64,000 nucleotides of DNA from Nitrososphaeraceae archaeon (GTDB lineage Archaea > Thermoproteota > Nitrososphaeria > Nitrososphaerales > Nitrososphaeraceae): assembly GCA_009377575.1 (NCBI GenBank), contig WHTU01000009.1, forward strand, positions 1 to 64,000, in the 5' to 3' direction. Made by a program: the position numbers and the translations under genes. Positions within the stretch are counted from its first letter, which is position 1; each line of letters begins with the position of its first letter. The notes below the pieces were generated by a model, which worked only from the letters and a program-made list of their open reading frames with translations, did not search any database and had not been told where the DNA came from. Positions 1 through 8,732 of this stretch are shown in pieces.

Positions 1-2
1 TA

Positions 3-485
3 AATAAGAGTCTAGTCGGCCTAAACTTTTTTGGTCCTGAGGTTCAGGATGCTGTCAACCACAACAAGGTCGTAAACAATTTAACAAAATCACTGATTTC
101 ATTTGGCCAACCTTCCTATGCCGTTTACGATTACGGTGCGGGAGAAAGGATTAACACCCAACAACCCGTGCTAGTGAACGACGAACCTCAGTATTTTTTG
201 CAGGTGATTACTCCAACTACTCAAATATATTCTCAGATTCAGGATGCATTATACATAGAAGAGGTCAAGATCTATCTCTTACTTGCAGGCACTCTTGCGG
301 CTATTGTTGTATTAGTATTTATTCTTGTGGAATGGAACCACATATTGCAGGGAGAGGTCAAGAGGAGAACGACTGAATTGCATGAATCAGAGACGAAAGC
401 AAGAGAACTGGAAAACTCTTATGATGCAATGAAAAATTATTTGCAGGAGGTAATGAAAGAAATTAAAAGAGAACAAACTGGCTAA
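3..485 (+). CDS. C-terminal part of a membrane sensor protein (partial at left edge)
   Basis: The frame is open to the left edge, so the gene starts outside the window. About 85 visible residues look like the membrane-distal half of an extracytoplasmic sensor (Cache-like) domain. They are followed by one strong membrane segment (LLLAGTLAAIVVLVFILVEW) and a cytoplasmic, charged, coiled-coil tail of about 55 residues (EVKRRTTELHES...). The protein then stops. The membrane segment followed by a helix resembles the start of the signalling helix of two-component sensor kinases, but no dimerisation or ATPase domain follows. It is either a stand-alone input protein or a truncated kinase. The sensor assignment is inferred from layout only; the ligand is unknown. 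Confidence 0.6.
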   Translation, partial: NKSLVGLNFFGPEVQDAVNHNKVVNNLTKSLISFGQPSYAVYDYGAGERINTQQPVLVNDEPQYFLQVITPTTQIYSQIQDALYIEEVKIYLLLAGTLAAIVVLVFILVEWNHILQGEVKRRTTELHESETKARELENSYDAMKNYLQEVMKEIKREQTG

Positions 486-827
486 TCTGATACTCTTCCC
501 TTCTCAAATTTACCCATTTTCTAACTTTAATTCATACTCGGCCTCTGGCATCATCAGTGACTTAGTGGAGGGGGGATAGAATCACGTGTATCTTCAAGGG
601 TAACACATACTTTTGAAATTCTAAAATAATTTGAGAGGAAACCTAATCAAATGCCCATTATAAGAGGAAGATAGAGGAACAATGTATGAATACTAGCACG
701 TAATAAGGCCGCTGCTTTCCCTTGTTTTCCTGCAGCCCTTGTAGCCTATCTCTATTCCCACTTAGATAGAGGGCAATTCCTTGAGGGCCAATTGATCTCT
801 AGAAACCCCCCAAGTTCTTCTGCTGAT
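486..827. other. Intergenic stretch, no gene seen
   Basis: This separates the sensor fragment from the convergent aMBF1 gene. It holds a purine-rich GGAGGGGGGATAG near 565 and C- and T-rich stretches near 715-735, but no open frame of useful length and no recognisable RNA gene. Confidence 0.5.
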
Positions 828-1313
828 CTATTCTTTTTCGTCATCTGCTGATACGTATAATTTGATTTGGAGATACCTTTCAAGCTTCTTTGCTAGCAAC
901 TCATCTGGCTTCAATGCCCCTGTCTCTACCTTCTTAAGGAGTGACGCCTTCTCACTCATCTTTATGGCTAACTGTTCATGGGTAAACCCCCTTTTCATAC
1001 GTGCTTCTCGAATCATTTTTCCAAAATCATGTGATAGAAAAGTTTCGTCGGTAAGTGGGATTCTGTTAGTAAGATATCCACGCTTCTTGACTACTGGTTG
1101 GTTTTTTGTAAGAGGTTGGCGAAACGAGGATTGTATTGAAGGACGAGTAGATGGCTTTATATTCTTGGGAATCCCTGGATTGTAGGGCTTTCCTCGTTTA
1201 GAACATTGAGTACATACTCTAAAAATTGTTCCTTCAATTACTACAGCTGTAAGATTTTCGTTAACCTGTCGTCCGCATACTTCGCAAAATGATGATGACG
1301 ACGATGTTGGCAA
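828..1313 (-). CDS. Archaeal multiprotein bridging factor 1 (aMBF1)
   Basis: This is an archaeal homologue of eukaryotic MBF1, a transcription coactivator that in archaea also associates with ribosomes. Residues 10-37 form a zinc ribbon (C10, C13, C34, C37: CEVC...CTQC). A basic linker follows, then a Cro/C1-type helix-turn-helix at about 95-150 (KMIREARMKRGFTHEQLA...KVETGALKPDE), the usual aMBF1 order. The length of 161 residues is normal. The start is TTG at 1313, because the Cys motif begins only ten codons later and no ATG precedes it. It lies 27 bases downstream of the PhoU-like gene on the same strand, so the two are probably cotranscribed. Confidence 0.9.
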   Translation of the reverse strand: MPTSSSSSFCEVCGRQVNENLTAVVIEGTIFRVCTQCSKRGKPYNPGIPKNIKPSTRPSIQSSFRQPLTKNQPVVKKRGYLTNRIPLTDETFLSHDFGKMIREARMKRGFTHEQLAIKMSEKASLLKKVETGALKPDELLAKKLERYLQIKLYVSADDEKE

Positions 1314-1340
1314 TTTTGATAGCCCCTTGAATAAACCTGT

Positions 1341-2402
1341 TTAACCTTTCTTTAAAGTTTGCTGCACCGTCATATTGAGCACGATTTCTGCGATATCGCT
1401 AGAGTATTCTGCAACTCGTCGAATGTTTTCAGTAATTATTTTCACTCGATAAATATCATTCATGTTCCTTAAATTACTTAAACCATTCATAATCGACTTT
1501 TCTAAATAATCTATTTCTCGGGCCTTCTCAATTGCCTTGTCTGCTGAATTATAGTCCTGTTTGAACATAGACAAGCAAGCTTCATCCAAAACCCCCAAAG
1601 CAAAATTACTCATTACTATAATCCTTTTCACAATATCTAGATTGACAGGTCGCTTAGAGTCTATAAGCTCCTTAGCTATTAACACCGCATGATCTGCTAT
1701 TCTTTCTGCAAATTTAGTAATTAGCCTATAACCCAAGCAGTTCCTAGAGTCCTGCAAACCAATTTCACTGAGAAGATATTCGTTCTTAATCGCAATATTT
1801 AGCTGCCTAACTATGTAAAAGCTAAATCGATCTACTTCATCATCTGACTTCAGTACTTCTCTAGCTAATTCTATATTATTTTCCTTCAGTGCCAGCATGA
1901 CGTCTGCGTGCATCGACTTGGCAATAAGAATCATTCTCTTGAAAGCTGCGTCAACGGATAGATCCAATAAATTGATTAGGACTTGCAAAGTCATGCCACT
2001 AGCCGAGTCCGCAATAATCTCCGTCCCCATCAAAAGTCGGCGTACCAAATCTTTGATTACTTCTCGTTGAGCACTAGTTAATCTGTTGTTTTCTTTGGGA
2101 AAAATGTGAATCATGTGATAGCCTAGGAAGTAGAGAGAAACCAATTTTCTAGCAAGATAGTATGGATTGTTCTCCTTTAGTACTTCTATAGTAGCTTCCA
2201 TCTGCTCCTTAATAGATCTACGCGAGGCAGGCGAGATCTGCAAGAATGAGTTTCCTTGCCTAGTAATCAAGACATGATCTCCTTGTTTGAGTCCAAATTC
2301 CTGAATCCATCGCTTAGGTAAAGATACGATAAATGACGAACCTCCTGTATATTGTATCTTCCGGGTTTCTTCCCTTTGATCAGCAGATTGTTTGTTTTCC
2401 AT
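1341..2402 (-). CDS. PhoU-like regulator with N-terminal AbrB/SpoVT domain
   Basis: The protein is cytoplasmic, 353 residues long. Residues 18-58 form an AbrB/MazE/SpoVT-type swapped-hairpin DNA-binding domain (SSFIVSLPKRWIQEFGLKQGD). The rest is helical and matches the PhoU fold, with an RRVAEYSSDIAEIV-type helix near the C-terminus typical of PhoU repeats. Family knowledge: archaeal AbrB-PhoU fusions are linked to control of phosphate uptake. No transporter genes are visible here, so the target is unknown. The start is ATG at 2402. A TATA-like box lies at 2435-2445 and a weak GGTGGT precedes the start, so a short leader is likely. It is followed closely by aMBF1. Confidence 0.82.
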   Translation of the reverse strand: MENKQSADQREETRKIQYTGGSSFIVSLPKRWIQEFGLKQGDHVLITRQGNSFLQISPASRRSIKEQMEATIEVLKENNPYYLARKLVSLYFLGYHMIHIFPKENNRLTSAQREVIKDLVRRLLMGTEIIADSASGMTLQVLINLLDLSVDAAFKRMILIAKSMHADVMLALKENNIELAREVLKSDDEVDRFSFYIVRQLNIAIKNEYLLSEIGLQDSRNCLGYRLITKFAERIADHAVLIAKELIDSKRPVNLDIVKRIIVMSNFALGVLDEACLSMFKQDYNSADKAIEKAREIDYLEKSIMNGLSNLRNMNDIYRVKIITENIRRVAEYSSDIAEIVLNMTVQQTLKKG

Positions 2403-2509
2403 CGATGACCACCGCCAACACTAGTTAGATTAACTATATATTTGTATTTTTTCCTATATAGATCATTCAATCAAAAACATATTTATCCATTTTTATAGTA
2501 GAATTTCCA

Positions 2510-2998
2510 TTGGATACTATTTCTGTTGACCCTCAAGAGAAAATTCGCCATCATTTGAATGCACTATTTGGTGCATATTTTGCTCTCCCAAGATCGACTA
2601 CCTTCAGCTATTCAAGAAGAACTGGGCGGATAAAGAGTTTTAGCTTTGACAATCAGCTGGCTGGGACTTTAAGGACAGACGGTGGAATAGCTTTAACGCT
2701 CTCAGGAGCTGAGACATTAATGAAGAACCCTCTCTTCAAAGCAAATTGTGTTGTCCCAGTTGAAGAAGCTGTTCCATTTGTTAGCGAAGGGCGCTCCCTT
2801 TTTTGCAAACACGTAAAATGGTGTGGCTCTAACGTCAAAGTTGGGTCAGATGTCGTAGTTATAGATGATGATGGAAAGATATTGGCGGTTGGACGTGCTA
2901 GGATTGCGTCAAATATGATGAAAGGGTTTGATTCCGGAGTTGCGGTAAGGGTTAGACAAGGAATAAAAAGCGGGACCAGTATAGAAGGATTTGTATGA
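2510..2998 (+). CDS. PUA-domain RNA-binding protein
   Basis: The protein has 162 residues. The C-terminal half is a PUA domain (KWCGSNVKVGSDVVVIDDDGKILAVGRARI...), the RNA-binding fold found in archaeosine TGT, pseudouridine synthases and stand-alone archaeal proteins. The N-terminal half contains an LPRSTTFSYSRRTGRIKSF segment typical of the pre-PUA region. The RNA target cannot be told from sequence. The start is TTG at 2510. Its stop overlaps the ATG of the NAC gene (ATGA), so the two are translationally coupled. That links it to ribosome-associated processes by context only. Confidence 0.8.
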   Translation: MDTISVDPQEKIRHHLNALFGAYFALPRSTTFSYSRRTGRIKSFSFDNQLAGTLRTDGGIALTLSGAETLMKNPLFKANCVVPVEEAVPFVSEGRSLFCKHVKWCGSNVKVGSDVVVIDDDGKILAVGRARIASNMMKGFDSGVAVRVRQGIKSGTSIEGFV

Positions 2999-3333
2999 TG
3001 CGAGGCGGTAACCGCGAAATGAGACGGATGCTAGACAAGATGGGGTTAGAGATGAAAGATATGGGTGATATTGAAGAGGTCGTTATTCGAACAGAAACTA
3101 AAGAACTTTATCTCATAAAACCGCAAGTGGTTGAAATGAAAGGTAAGGATAGCACCATCTTTCAAGTAGTAGCAACAGATATCGAAGAAAGACAAAAAGA
3201 AGTTCCATCATTGAGAGAGGAGGATGTTGTGCTGGTAATGCAGCAAGCGAGCGTCAGTAAGGATAGAGCTGTCCAAGCACTTATCGATTCGAAAGGCGAT
3301 CTGGCTCAAGCAATAATCAATCTAACGACGTGA
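2995..3333 (+). CDS. nac: Nascent polypeptide-associated complex protein (archaeal NAC alpha)
   Basis: Archaeal NAC is a homodimeric ribosome-associated chaperone that meets emerging nascent chains. The 112-residue protein has the NAC core (MGLEMKDMGDIEEVVIRTETKELYLIKPQV...FQVVA) at about 13-65. It ends in a UBA domain (EEDVVLVMQQASVSKDRAVQALIDSKGDLAQAIINLT) at about 75-112, the complete archaeal layout. ATG at 2995 overlaps the stop of the PUA protein by four bases. Confidence 0.95.
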   Translation: MMRGGNREMRRMLDKMGLEMKDMGDIEEVVIRTETKELYLIKPQVVEMKGKDSTIFQVVATDIEERQKEVPSLREEDVVLVMQQASVSKDRAVQALIDSKGDLAQAIINLTT

Positions 3334-3409
3334 TGATATCCTAATCACCGCCAAGCGTTAATACCTCCAGCACAAGACAAGCTGGATCTCATAATTTTCT
3401 CAATACTTT

Positions 3410-4843
3410 TCAGGATTCCAACAGCTTCTTATTGATTAGACTTAACGCACGTCCTGGATCAACTCTTCCCTTAGAGAGTTCCATCACCTTTCCGAGCAGG
3501 TAGTTTGCTACATTAGGATTTTTTTTGGCATCAAGCACTGCAAGAGACTCTGTCTCGAAGACATTTTCTATAGATCGTAAAATTAGGCTTTCATCATCTA
3601 TCTTTCTAAAGTCCTTCTCATTTTCACTTGAAGTGATCAGTTTACCTGATACTACAGCTTCGTATAGAATATGCTTTGCAGTTTTTCTGTTGACGATTCC
3701 TTCCTTTATCATTCGAGCTATTTCAGCCAATTGTTTAGGTGTCATCTTTATGTTCCTTATTGTAGAACCAAGTTTCTTAGAATTGTCATCTGCATAGCTC
3801 ATCAAGTCAGTCACGATGATATTTGAAATTTCTTTGGGGGCAAAATAGATCTTGACCGATTCCTCGAAGTAATCAGCTAGATCTTTATGATCTATTAATA
3901 CCTTGGAAACGTGCTCTGTGAGCTTATAATAATTGATGAATCGTTCTTTCCGTTCATCAGGAAGTTCGGGCATTTTTGAGTGTAATTCCTTCAAATAATC
4001 TTCATCGATCTGAATTGCTGGTATATCTGGCTCGTAAAAGTATCTGTAGTCTTGTTCCTCTTCCTTACTTCTTGATTGCTTGGTAATTTTTCTTTGTTCA
4101 TCCCAATGTCTAGTTTCACCCTTAATTTCCATTTCATAATTAAGCATAGCTTTTTGTCTGGTCATTTCAAATTTGAGTGCCTTTTCGACGTCTCCAAAGG
4201 AGGAAACATTTTTTATTTCAACTCTTCTTGAACCACCTATGGAGATATTCGCGTCACATCTGACTGCCCCTTCAAGACTCGTATCACAAACTCCCAGATG
4301 TTCAACTATTGAGGCTAATTTATTCAGAAAGAGTCTGACATCTTTTGGATCATGAAAATCTGGTTCGGTGACGATTTCCACCAGAGGCACTCCTGCCCGA
4401 TTATAATCAATCAGTGAAGATGAACTTCCACTCATGTAAACTAATCTACCAGGGTCTTCTTCTAGCTGAACTCTACGTATTCTAGCTTCTCCTTGCCCAT
4501 ACTCCAATTGCCCTTCTACACCAATGCTTGTAATCCCGTGGGCATTATATTGTGTAAGTTGAAAATTCTTTGGTAGATCTAGGTAAAAATAATTCTTTCT
4601 GTAAAACATTATATTATTTGTTATAGTACATTTTAAAGCCATGCAAACCATTGCTCCTTTTTCTATTGCTGTCTGATTGAGTAGAGGCAGAGTACCTGGA
4701 AGCCCTGTGCAAGTTGGACAAATGTTCTCATTAGGGGTATATTCACGATAGTTACAATGACAGGAACAAAATAGCTTACTTTCTAAACCAGTAAGTTGAC
4801 AATGGATTTCCAACCCAATTTTGGGACCGTACATAGATATCAA
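3410..4843 (-). CDS. gatB: Aspartyl/glutamyl-tRNA amidotransferase subunit B
   Basis: GatB is the kinase/transamidase subunit of GatCAB. It phosphorylates the acid side chain on misacylated tRNA and replaces it with ammonia delivered by GatA. The 477-residue protein shows the N-terminal GLEIHCQL signature, a zinc site (CSCHC...CPTC), the core VPLVEIVTEPD and the C-terminal helical YqeY-like tRNA-binding tail (GKVMELSKGRVDPG). Length is normal. It is the last gene of aspS-gatC-gatA-gatB and overlaps gatA by four bases. Because it sits with AspRS, its main substrate here is probably Asp-tRNA(Asn); archaea normally use GatDE for Gln-tRNA. Confidence 0.97.
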   Translation of the reverse strand: MISMYGPKIGLEIHCQLTGLESKLFCSCHCNYREYTPNENICPTCTGLPGTLPLLNQTAIEKGAMVCMALKCTITNNIMFYRKNYFYLDLPKNFQLTQYNAHGITSIGVEGQLEYGQGEARIRRVQLEEDPGRLVYMSGSSSSLIDYNRAGVPLVEIVTEPDFHDPKDVRLFLNKLASIVEHLGVCDTSLEGAVRCDANISIGGSRRVEIKNVSSFGDVEKALKFEMTRQKAMLNYEMEIKGETRHWDEQRKITKQSRSKEEEQDYRYFYEPDIPAIQIDEDYLKELHSKMPELPDERKERFINYYKLTEHVSKVLIDHKDLADYFEESVKIYFAPKEISNIIVTDLMSYADDNSKKLGSTIRNIKMTPKQLAEIARMIKEGIVNRKTAKHILYEAVVSGKLITSSENEKDFRKIDDESLILRSIENVFETESLAVLDAKKNPNVANYLLGKVMELSKGRVDPGRALSLINKKLLES

Positions 4844-6285
4844 AAAGGAGATCTCACCGGGATTTTGGCTGTTCTTTCGAAAAGTAAGGCAGCGTCAAAT
4901 ATCTTCTGTTCTTGAAATTCATCTGACATAATCTGAAGGCCTATTGGGAGACCATTGCTAAACCCAGCTGGGACTGAAATTGCAGGCATTCCTGTGAGAT
5001 TGGATACAACCGTGTCGATATCCACGTAATAAATCTTAATGGGGTCGTCTATTTTTTCACCAATTCTAAAGGGTAGTATAGGCATGGTAGGGGCAATTAT
5101 AGCATCATATTTGGAATACAATGAATTGAACTCTCGTCTTAGTAAGGCTCTCACTTTCTGTGCTTTAAGATAATAACGACCATAGTATCCTGAAGAGAGA
5201 ACATATGTCCCGATGATAATTCGTCTTTTAACTTCCTCGCCAAAGTTACTTCTTACTTTCGAAAAATATGAATTCCACTCATATCCTTCAGGATCCATAT
5301 CGAATCCATAGCGAATATTGTCATATCTTGCGAGATTGCTACTCGCTTCTGCCATAGCGATAACATAGTATGAAGCAAGTGCATATTCCAACGAGTCTAA
5401 AGTTATTTCTTCGCAGATGCATCCTGCTGAGGAAAGAGTATCCATCGCAGAATAGATACACTTGGAAACTTCTGATTGGGCATTGACGGTTAAATTACTT
5501 AGTAACCCTATTCGTAGACGATTCGTAGAAGCTTCAGCAGAATACGGCGTATTCACCGTGCGTGTGGTATCATCATTAGGGTCTGCTCCTGAAATCGCGT
5601 TCATCATTCTAATAACACCTGGTACTGTTCGAGCTATCGGACCTACTTGCTCCAGGCTATTTGAATATGCTATTAAACCGTATCTACTAACCGAACCGTA
5701 TGTGGGCTTAAATCCTACTACTGAACAAAAACTTGCAGGGCATCTAACCGAACCACCAGTATCTGATCCTAATGATGCTGGGCATTCGGCTGCTGCAACA
5801 GCAGCCGCGCTACCCCCTGATGACCCGCCGGTAACATAATCTAGATTCCACGGATTTCTGGTAGGTCCGAATTTACTGAACTCTGTTGTTGAACCCATTG
5901 CAAACTCATCTAAATTCAATTTTCCAATGACGATTGCATCGCATTCCTTCAATTTTCGAATTACAGTCGCATCATAGGGTGGAATATAATCCGATAGAAT
6001 TCTTGAAGCACATGTAGTTCTCAACCCTTTTGTGCTTATGTTGTCTTTTATACCCACTGTGATACCGGCCAAATAGCCAACCTTCTCTCCCTTATGGATC
6101 TTGTTATCTATTCTTCGCGCGGTTTCTATAGCATCATCAGTATTCACACGCACAAAAGCTTTGATATCGACATCGATCTTTGCTATACGTTCCAGAGTTT
6201 GTGATACGTATTCCTCAGCGGAAAAATGCTGATTTCTTATACCTTCTGTAACCTCATCGATAGAGAGATCACATAGTCTATTCAT
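4840..6285 (-). CDS. gatA: Aspartyl/glutamyl-tRNA amidotransferase subunit A
   Basis: GatA is the glutaminase that releases ammonia from Gln and passes it to GatB. It belongs to the amidase-signature family, and the Ser-cisSer-Lys triad is visible: K80 (VGIKDN), S155 in TGGSSGGSAAA, and the nucleophile S179 in SDTGGSVRCPAS. The length of 481 residues is normal. Four-base overlaps at both ends (with gatC upstream and gatB downstream) imply coupled translation and balanced subunit supply. Confidence 0.97.
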   Translation of the reverse strand: MNRLCDLSIDEVTEGIRNQHFSAEEYVSQTLERIAKIDVDIKAFVRVNTDDAIETARRIDNKIHKGEKVGYLAGITVGIKDNISTKGLRTTCASRILSDYIPPYDATVIRKLKECDAIVIGKLNLDEFAMGSTTEFSKFGPTRNPWNLDYVTGGSSGGSAAAVAAAECPASLGSDTGGSVRCPASFCSVVGFKPTYGSVSRYGLIAYSNSLEQVGPIARTVPGVIRMMNAISGADPNDDTTRTVNTPYSAEASTNRLRIGLLSNLTVNAQSEVSKCIYSAMDTLSSAGCICEEITLDSLEYALASYYVIAMAEASSNLARYDNIRYGFDMDPEGYEWNSYFSKVRSNFGEEVKRRIIIGTYVLSSGYYGRYYLKAQKVRALLRREFNSLYSKYDAIIAPTMPILPFRIGEKIDDPIKIYYVDIDTVVSNLTGMPAISVPAGFSNGLPIGLQIMSDEFQEQKIFDAALLFERTAKIPVRSPF

Positions 6286-6587
6286 GGTTTCACATCACTT
6301 TTAGGGCCTTTCAGATATCCATCCTTTCCATTTCTTGTTTTAGGAAGAACGTCCGCACCGAAGTCCTTTGCTTGGTCGATACGCAAGCCGCGTACGGACT
6401 TCTTTAAGTAGATAGGTTCCAGATCATCTAATGCTAAGCTATCTAAGATGTCAAAATGTTGGATAATTCGATCAATCTGAGATTCGTATTTTGATATCTC
6501 TTCCTCCGACAGCTCTATCCTCGCAAGCCAGCCTAAGTGCCTTATCTCATCCTTTGAAACCATTCCGATTGAATTCTCCTCATTCAC
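6282..6587 (-). CDS. gatC: Aspartyl/glutamyl-tRNA amidotransferase subunit C
   Basis: GatC is the small subunit that wraps around GatA and stabilises the GatCAB complex. The 101-residue protein shows the family pattern: an N-terminal helix with HLGWLARIELSEEEISKYESQ, a second helix (IIQHFDILDSLALDDLEP), then an extended tail ending in DGYLKGPK. It overlaps aspS and gatA by four bases each. Confidence 0.93.
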   Translation of the reverse strand: MNEENSIGMVSKDEIRHLGWLARIELSEEEISKYESQIDRIIQHFDILDSLALDDLEPIYLKKSVRGLRIDQAKDFGADVLPKTRNGKDGYLKGPKSDVKP

Positions 6588-7933
6588 GGGGTTAGACGAT
6601 CAATATCCCTTGGATAGAATGTAGCGTCTCTGATATTCTCGATATTCATCAGTACCATGATCAGTCTTTCCAAGCCTACTCCGAAACCTGCATGAGGGGG
6701 AACACCATAGTCAAAAACTCTCAGATGGAAATCAAACAATTCCGTGTTTAGTCCTTGTTTTTTCATATTTCCTAGAAGAGATTCCTTTCTATTTATCCTG
6801 GTACTACCAGAGGAGATTTCAAGAGAACCAAACATTAAATCAAATGATTCACAAAACTTCTCAGATCTGGAGGTTGGCTTAACATAGAATGGTTTTACAG
6901 CAGTGGGCCAGTCTACTATATAGTAAAAAGTATCGCCGTTAAAGACCTCATTTGAAAGTCCTTTCATAATTTGAGGATTGATATCGTCACCCCACCTAAT
7001 ACGTTCTCCCTTTGCTTGAAGTTTATCAATTATCTCATCGTATTTGTATTTTGGGAAGGGTGTCTTTATCTTTGGCAATGTGCGATGCATACTTTCCAGA
7101 TCATCGCGATGTCTTTCATTTATCGAAATGATAATATGCATTATCATTGCTTCTAGTAAATTCATTAGGTCATTATAATCTGAGAAAGCCTGTTCAACGT
7201 CGATCGAGGTTGCTTCTGACAGGTGTCTTCTTGTCCTCGAGGGTTCAGCCCTAAAAATAGGTCCGATCTCATAAACACTCTCAAAGGCCATCGTGAGCTG
7301 TTCCTTATACAATTGGGGACTTTGTGCCAAGTAGGCCTCTTTATTATAATAAAAAATTGGAAACAGGGCAGCTCCCCCTTCGGTGGCCGTTGCGATCATT
7401 TTAGGTGTGTTTACCTCAATGAAGCCTTTCGCATCAAGGAACTCTCTAACAGAACTAAGTGCCGTATGGCGAATTCCAAATAAGCTTCGTAAAAAATTTC
7501 GCCTTAAATCTATAGCTCTAAGATCAAGGCGCGTGTCAATACCTACAGTCGATTTATTTGCCTGGATCGTGAATGGTGCTGCTTGCTTAGCTAACGAGAA
7601 TATTCTTATCTCAGTTGGAATTATCTCTATACCGTTAGGTGATCTAGTTTGTGCTCGAACCGTCCCTCTGACCGCTAGGGATGTGTGCTCCTTTATACGT
7701 GCGAGCTGATCGAGAACCTTGTCTGAACATTCACCACGTTTTGCAATTACTTGTATTTCTCCTAGCCTGTCTCTTATTACAACAAACTGAATATTGCCGT
7801 GACTCCTTGTGCTAGAAACCCATCCCATTACAGTGATCTGCTTGGTATCTAAAGTAGGTAGAATCTCCCTAGAGTAATGGGTTCTTCTCCAATCACCTAA
7901 TTCCTCTTCATGCAATAATTCGCTCAATTTCAA
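6584..7933 (-). CDS. aspS: Aspartyl-tRNA synthetase (probably non-discriminating)
   Basis: This class II synthetase charges tRNA(Asp) and, if non-discriminating, also tRNA(Asn). Residues about 30-125 form the OB-fold anticodon-binding domain (VMGWVSSTRSHGNIQFVVIRD). The catalytic core has motif 2 (YEIGPIFRAEPSRTRRHLSEATSID) and motif 3 (GFGVGLERLIMVL). The length of 449 residues fits the short archaeal AspRS, without the bacterial insertion domain. It is first in an operon with gatCAB. The non-discriminating call is inferred from that context; no asparaginyl-tRNA synthetase is seen in the window. Start ATG at 7933. Confidence 0.95.
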   Translation of the reverse strand: MKLSELLHEEELGDWRRTHYSREILPTLDTKQITVMGWVSSTRSHGNIQFVVIRDRLGEIQVIAKRGECSDKVLDQLARIKEHTSLAVRGTVRAQTRSPNGIEIIPTEIRIFSLAKQAAPFTIQANKSTVGIDTRLDLRAIDLRRNFLRSLFGIRHTALSSVREFLDAKGFIEVNTPKMIATATEGGAALFPIFYYNKEAYLAQSPQLYKEQLTMAFESVYEIGPIFRAEPSRTRRHLSEATSIDVEQAFSDYNDLMNLLEAMIMHIIISINERHRDDLESMHRTLPKIKTPFPKYKYDEIIDKLQAKGERIRWGDDINPQIMKGLSNEVFNGDTFYYIVDWPTAVKPFYVKPTSRSEKFCESFDLMFGSLEISSGSTRINRKESLLGNMKKQGLNTELFDFHLRVFDYGVPPHAGFGVGLERLIMVLMNIENIRDATFYPRDIDRLTP

Positions 7934-8060
7934 AACCTTGATGATGCTTAAGCTTGTATTAATGAGTTTAATTTATCTTTTCACGTAAGGTCTATTCGTC
8001 GACGATGTTTTGCTTCTCCTGGCATAACAAAATACAAAAGACACGAATTTAGAAATATGC

Positions 8061-8070
8061 ATATATATTT
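8061..8070 (+). promoter_or_regulatory. TATA-like box of the 8099 winged-helix gene
   Basis: An ATATATATTT run sits 30-38 bases before the GTG start at 8099, the usual distance for an archaeal promoter giving a very short leader. An AGGTG about ten bases before the GTG may act as a weak ribosome binding site. Confidence 0.45.
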
Positions 8071-8098
8071 ATATTCAATATCTGGTAGGTGAAATCTG

Positions 8099-8680
8099 GT
8101 GTCTATCGAGTTTAGTGATCGGGGTAAGGAAGAAATTGTAGGTACTGCAGACCCGGGAACTAGCGTCAACGTTACAATCTCCATAGGCGACATTCGGGTC
8201 CAGTTCAATGGTTCTGCAGATTCGGTTATATCTTCTGTGATATCATTTCTGACAAAACAAATTCCTGCATTGGACCTAGCAAATAGAATTTCGCTTAATT
8301 ACACTATTTCCGAGCTAATTCAATCATATTCTGATATCATTAAGATAACCCCCGAAGGTCCGAGGATAATTCCACTATTGGATGGAGTCGAACTTCGAAA
8401 GTTTTCAGATAAACAAATTGTTGCCCTTCAACTGGTTGCTTCCCGTATCGCAAAGGGGTTAGGCAAGATCGAAGATGACAGATTGCGTATGTCTGACCTA
8501 CAATCAGCAACTGGTCTAAAGTCGAAATCGATTAGTTCAAGATTGTCTGAATTGGTCAAGGTAGGATATGTTCAAAGGGACGTCGTAAGAGATGGCTCTG
8601 AATTACCAGCATACCGAATCACCACCGCAGGAATCAGCTGGCTAAATTCTATGCTTGCAAAACAGAAAAAAATCCAATGA
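8099..8680 (+). CDS. Winged-helix protein with N-terminal beta domain (paralogue layout A)
   Basis: The 193-residue protein is not recognised by name. Residues about 10-60 form a small alpha/beta unit (VNVTISIGDIRVQFNGSADSVISSVISFLTKQIP). A linker follows, then a winged helix-turn-helix at about 110-185 (DLQSATGLKSKSISSRLSELVKVGYVQRDVVRDG...YRITTAGISWL). The ending resembles MarR/ArsR-like wings. It has no membrane segment or zinc motif. The start is GTG at 8099. The convergent gene at 8733-9245 has the same domain order, so the two look like distant paralogues. Role: probably DNA- or RNA-binding; target unknown. Confidence 0.75.
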   Translation: MSIEFSDRGKEEIVGTADPGTSVNVTISIGDIRVQFNGSADSVISSVISFLTKQIPALDLANRISLNYTISELIQSYSDIIKITPEGPRIIPLLDGVELRKFSDKQIVALQLVASRIAKGLGKIEDDRLRMSDLQSATGLKSKSISSRLSELVKVGYVQRDVVRDGSELPAYRITTAGISWLNSMLAKQKKIQ

Positions 8681-8732
8681 CTGAACTAGTCCCTCGTTTG
8701 TGACAAGATTTGTTTGTTAAGTGAGATCCTCT

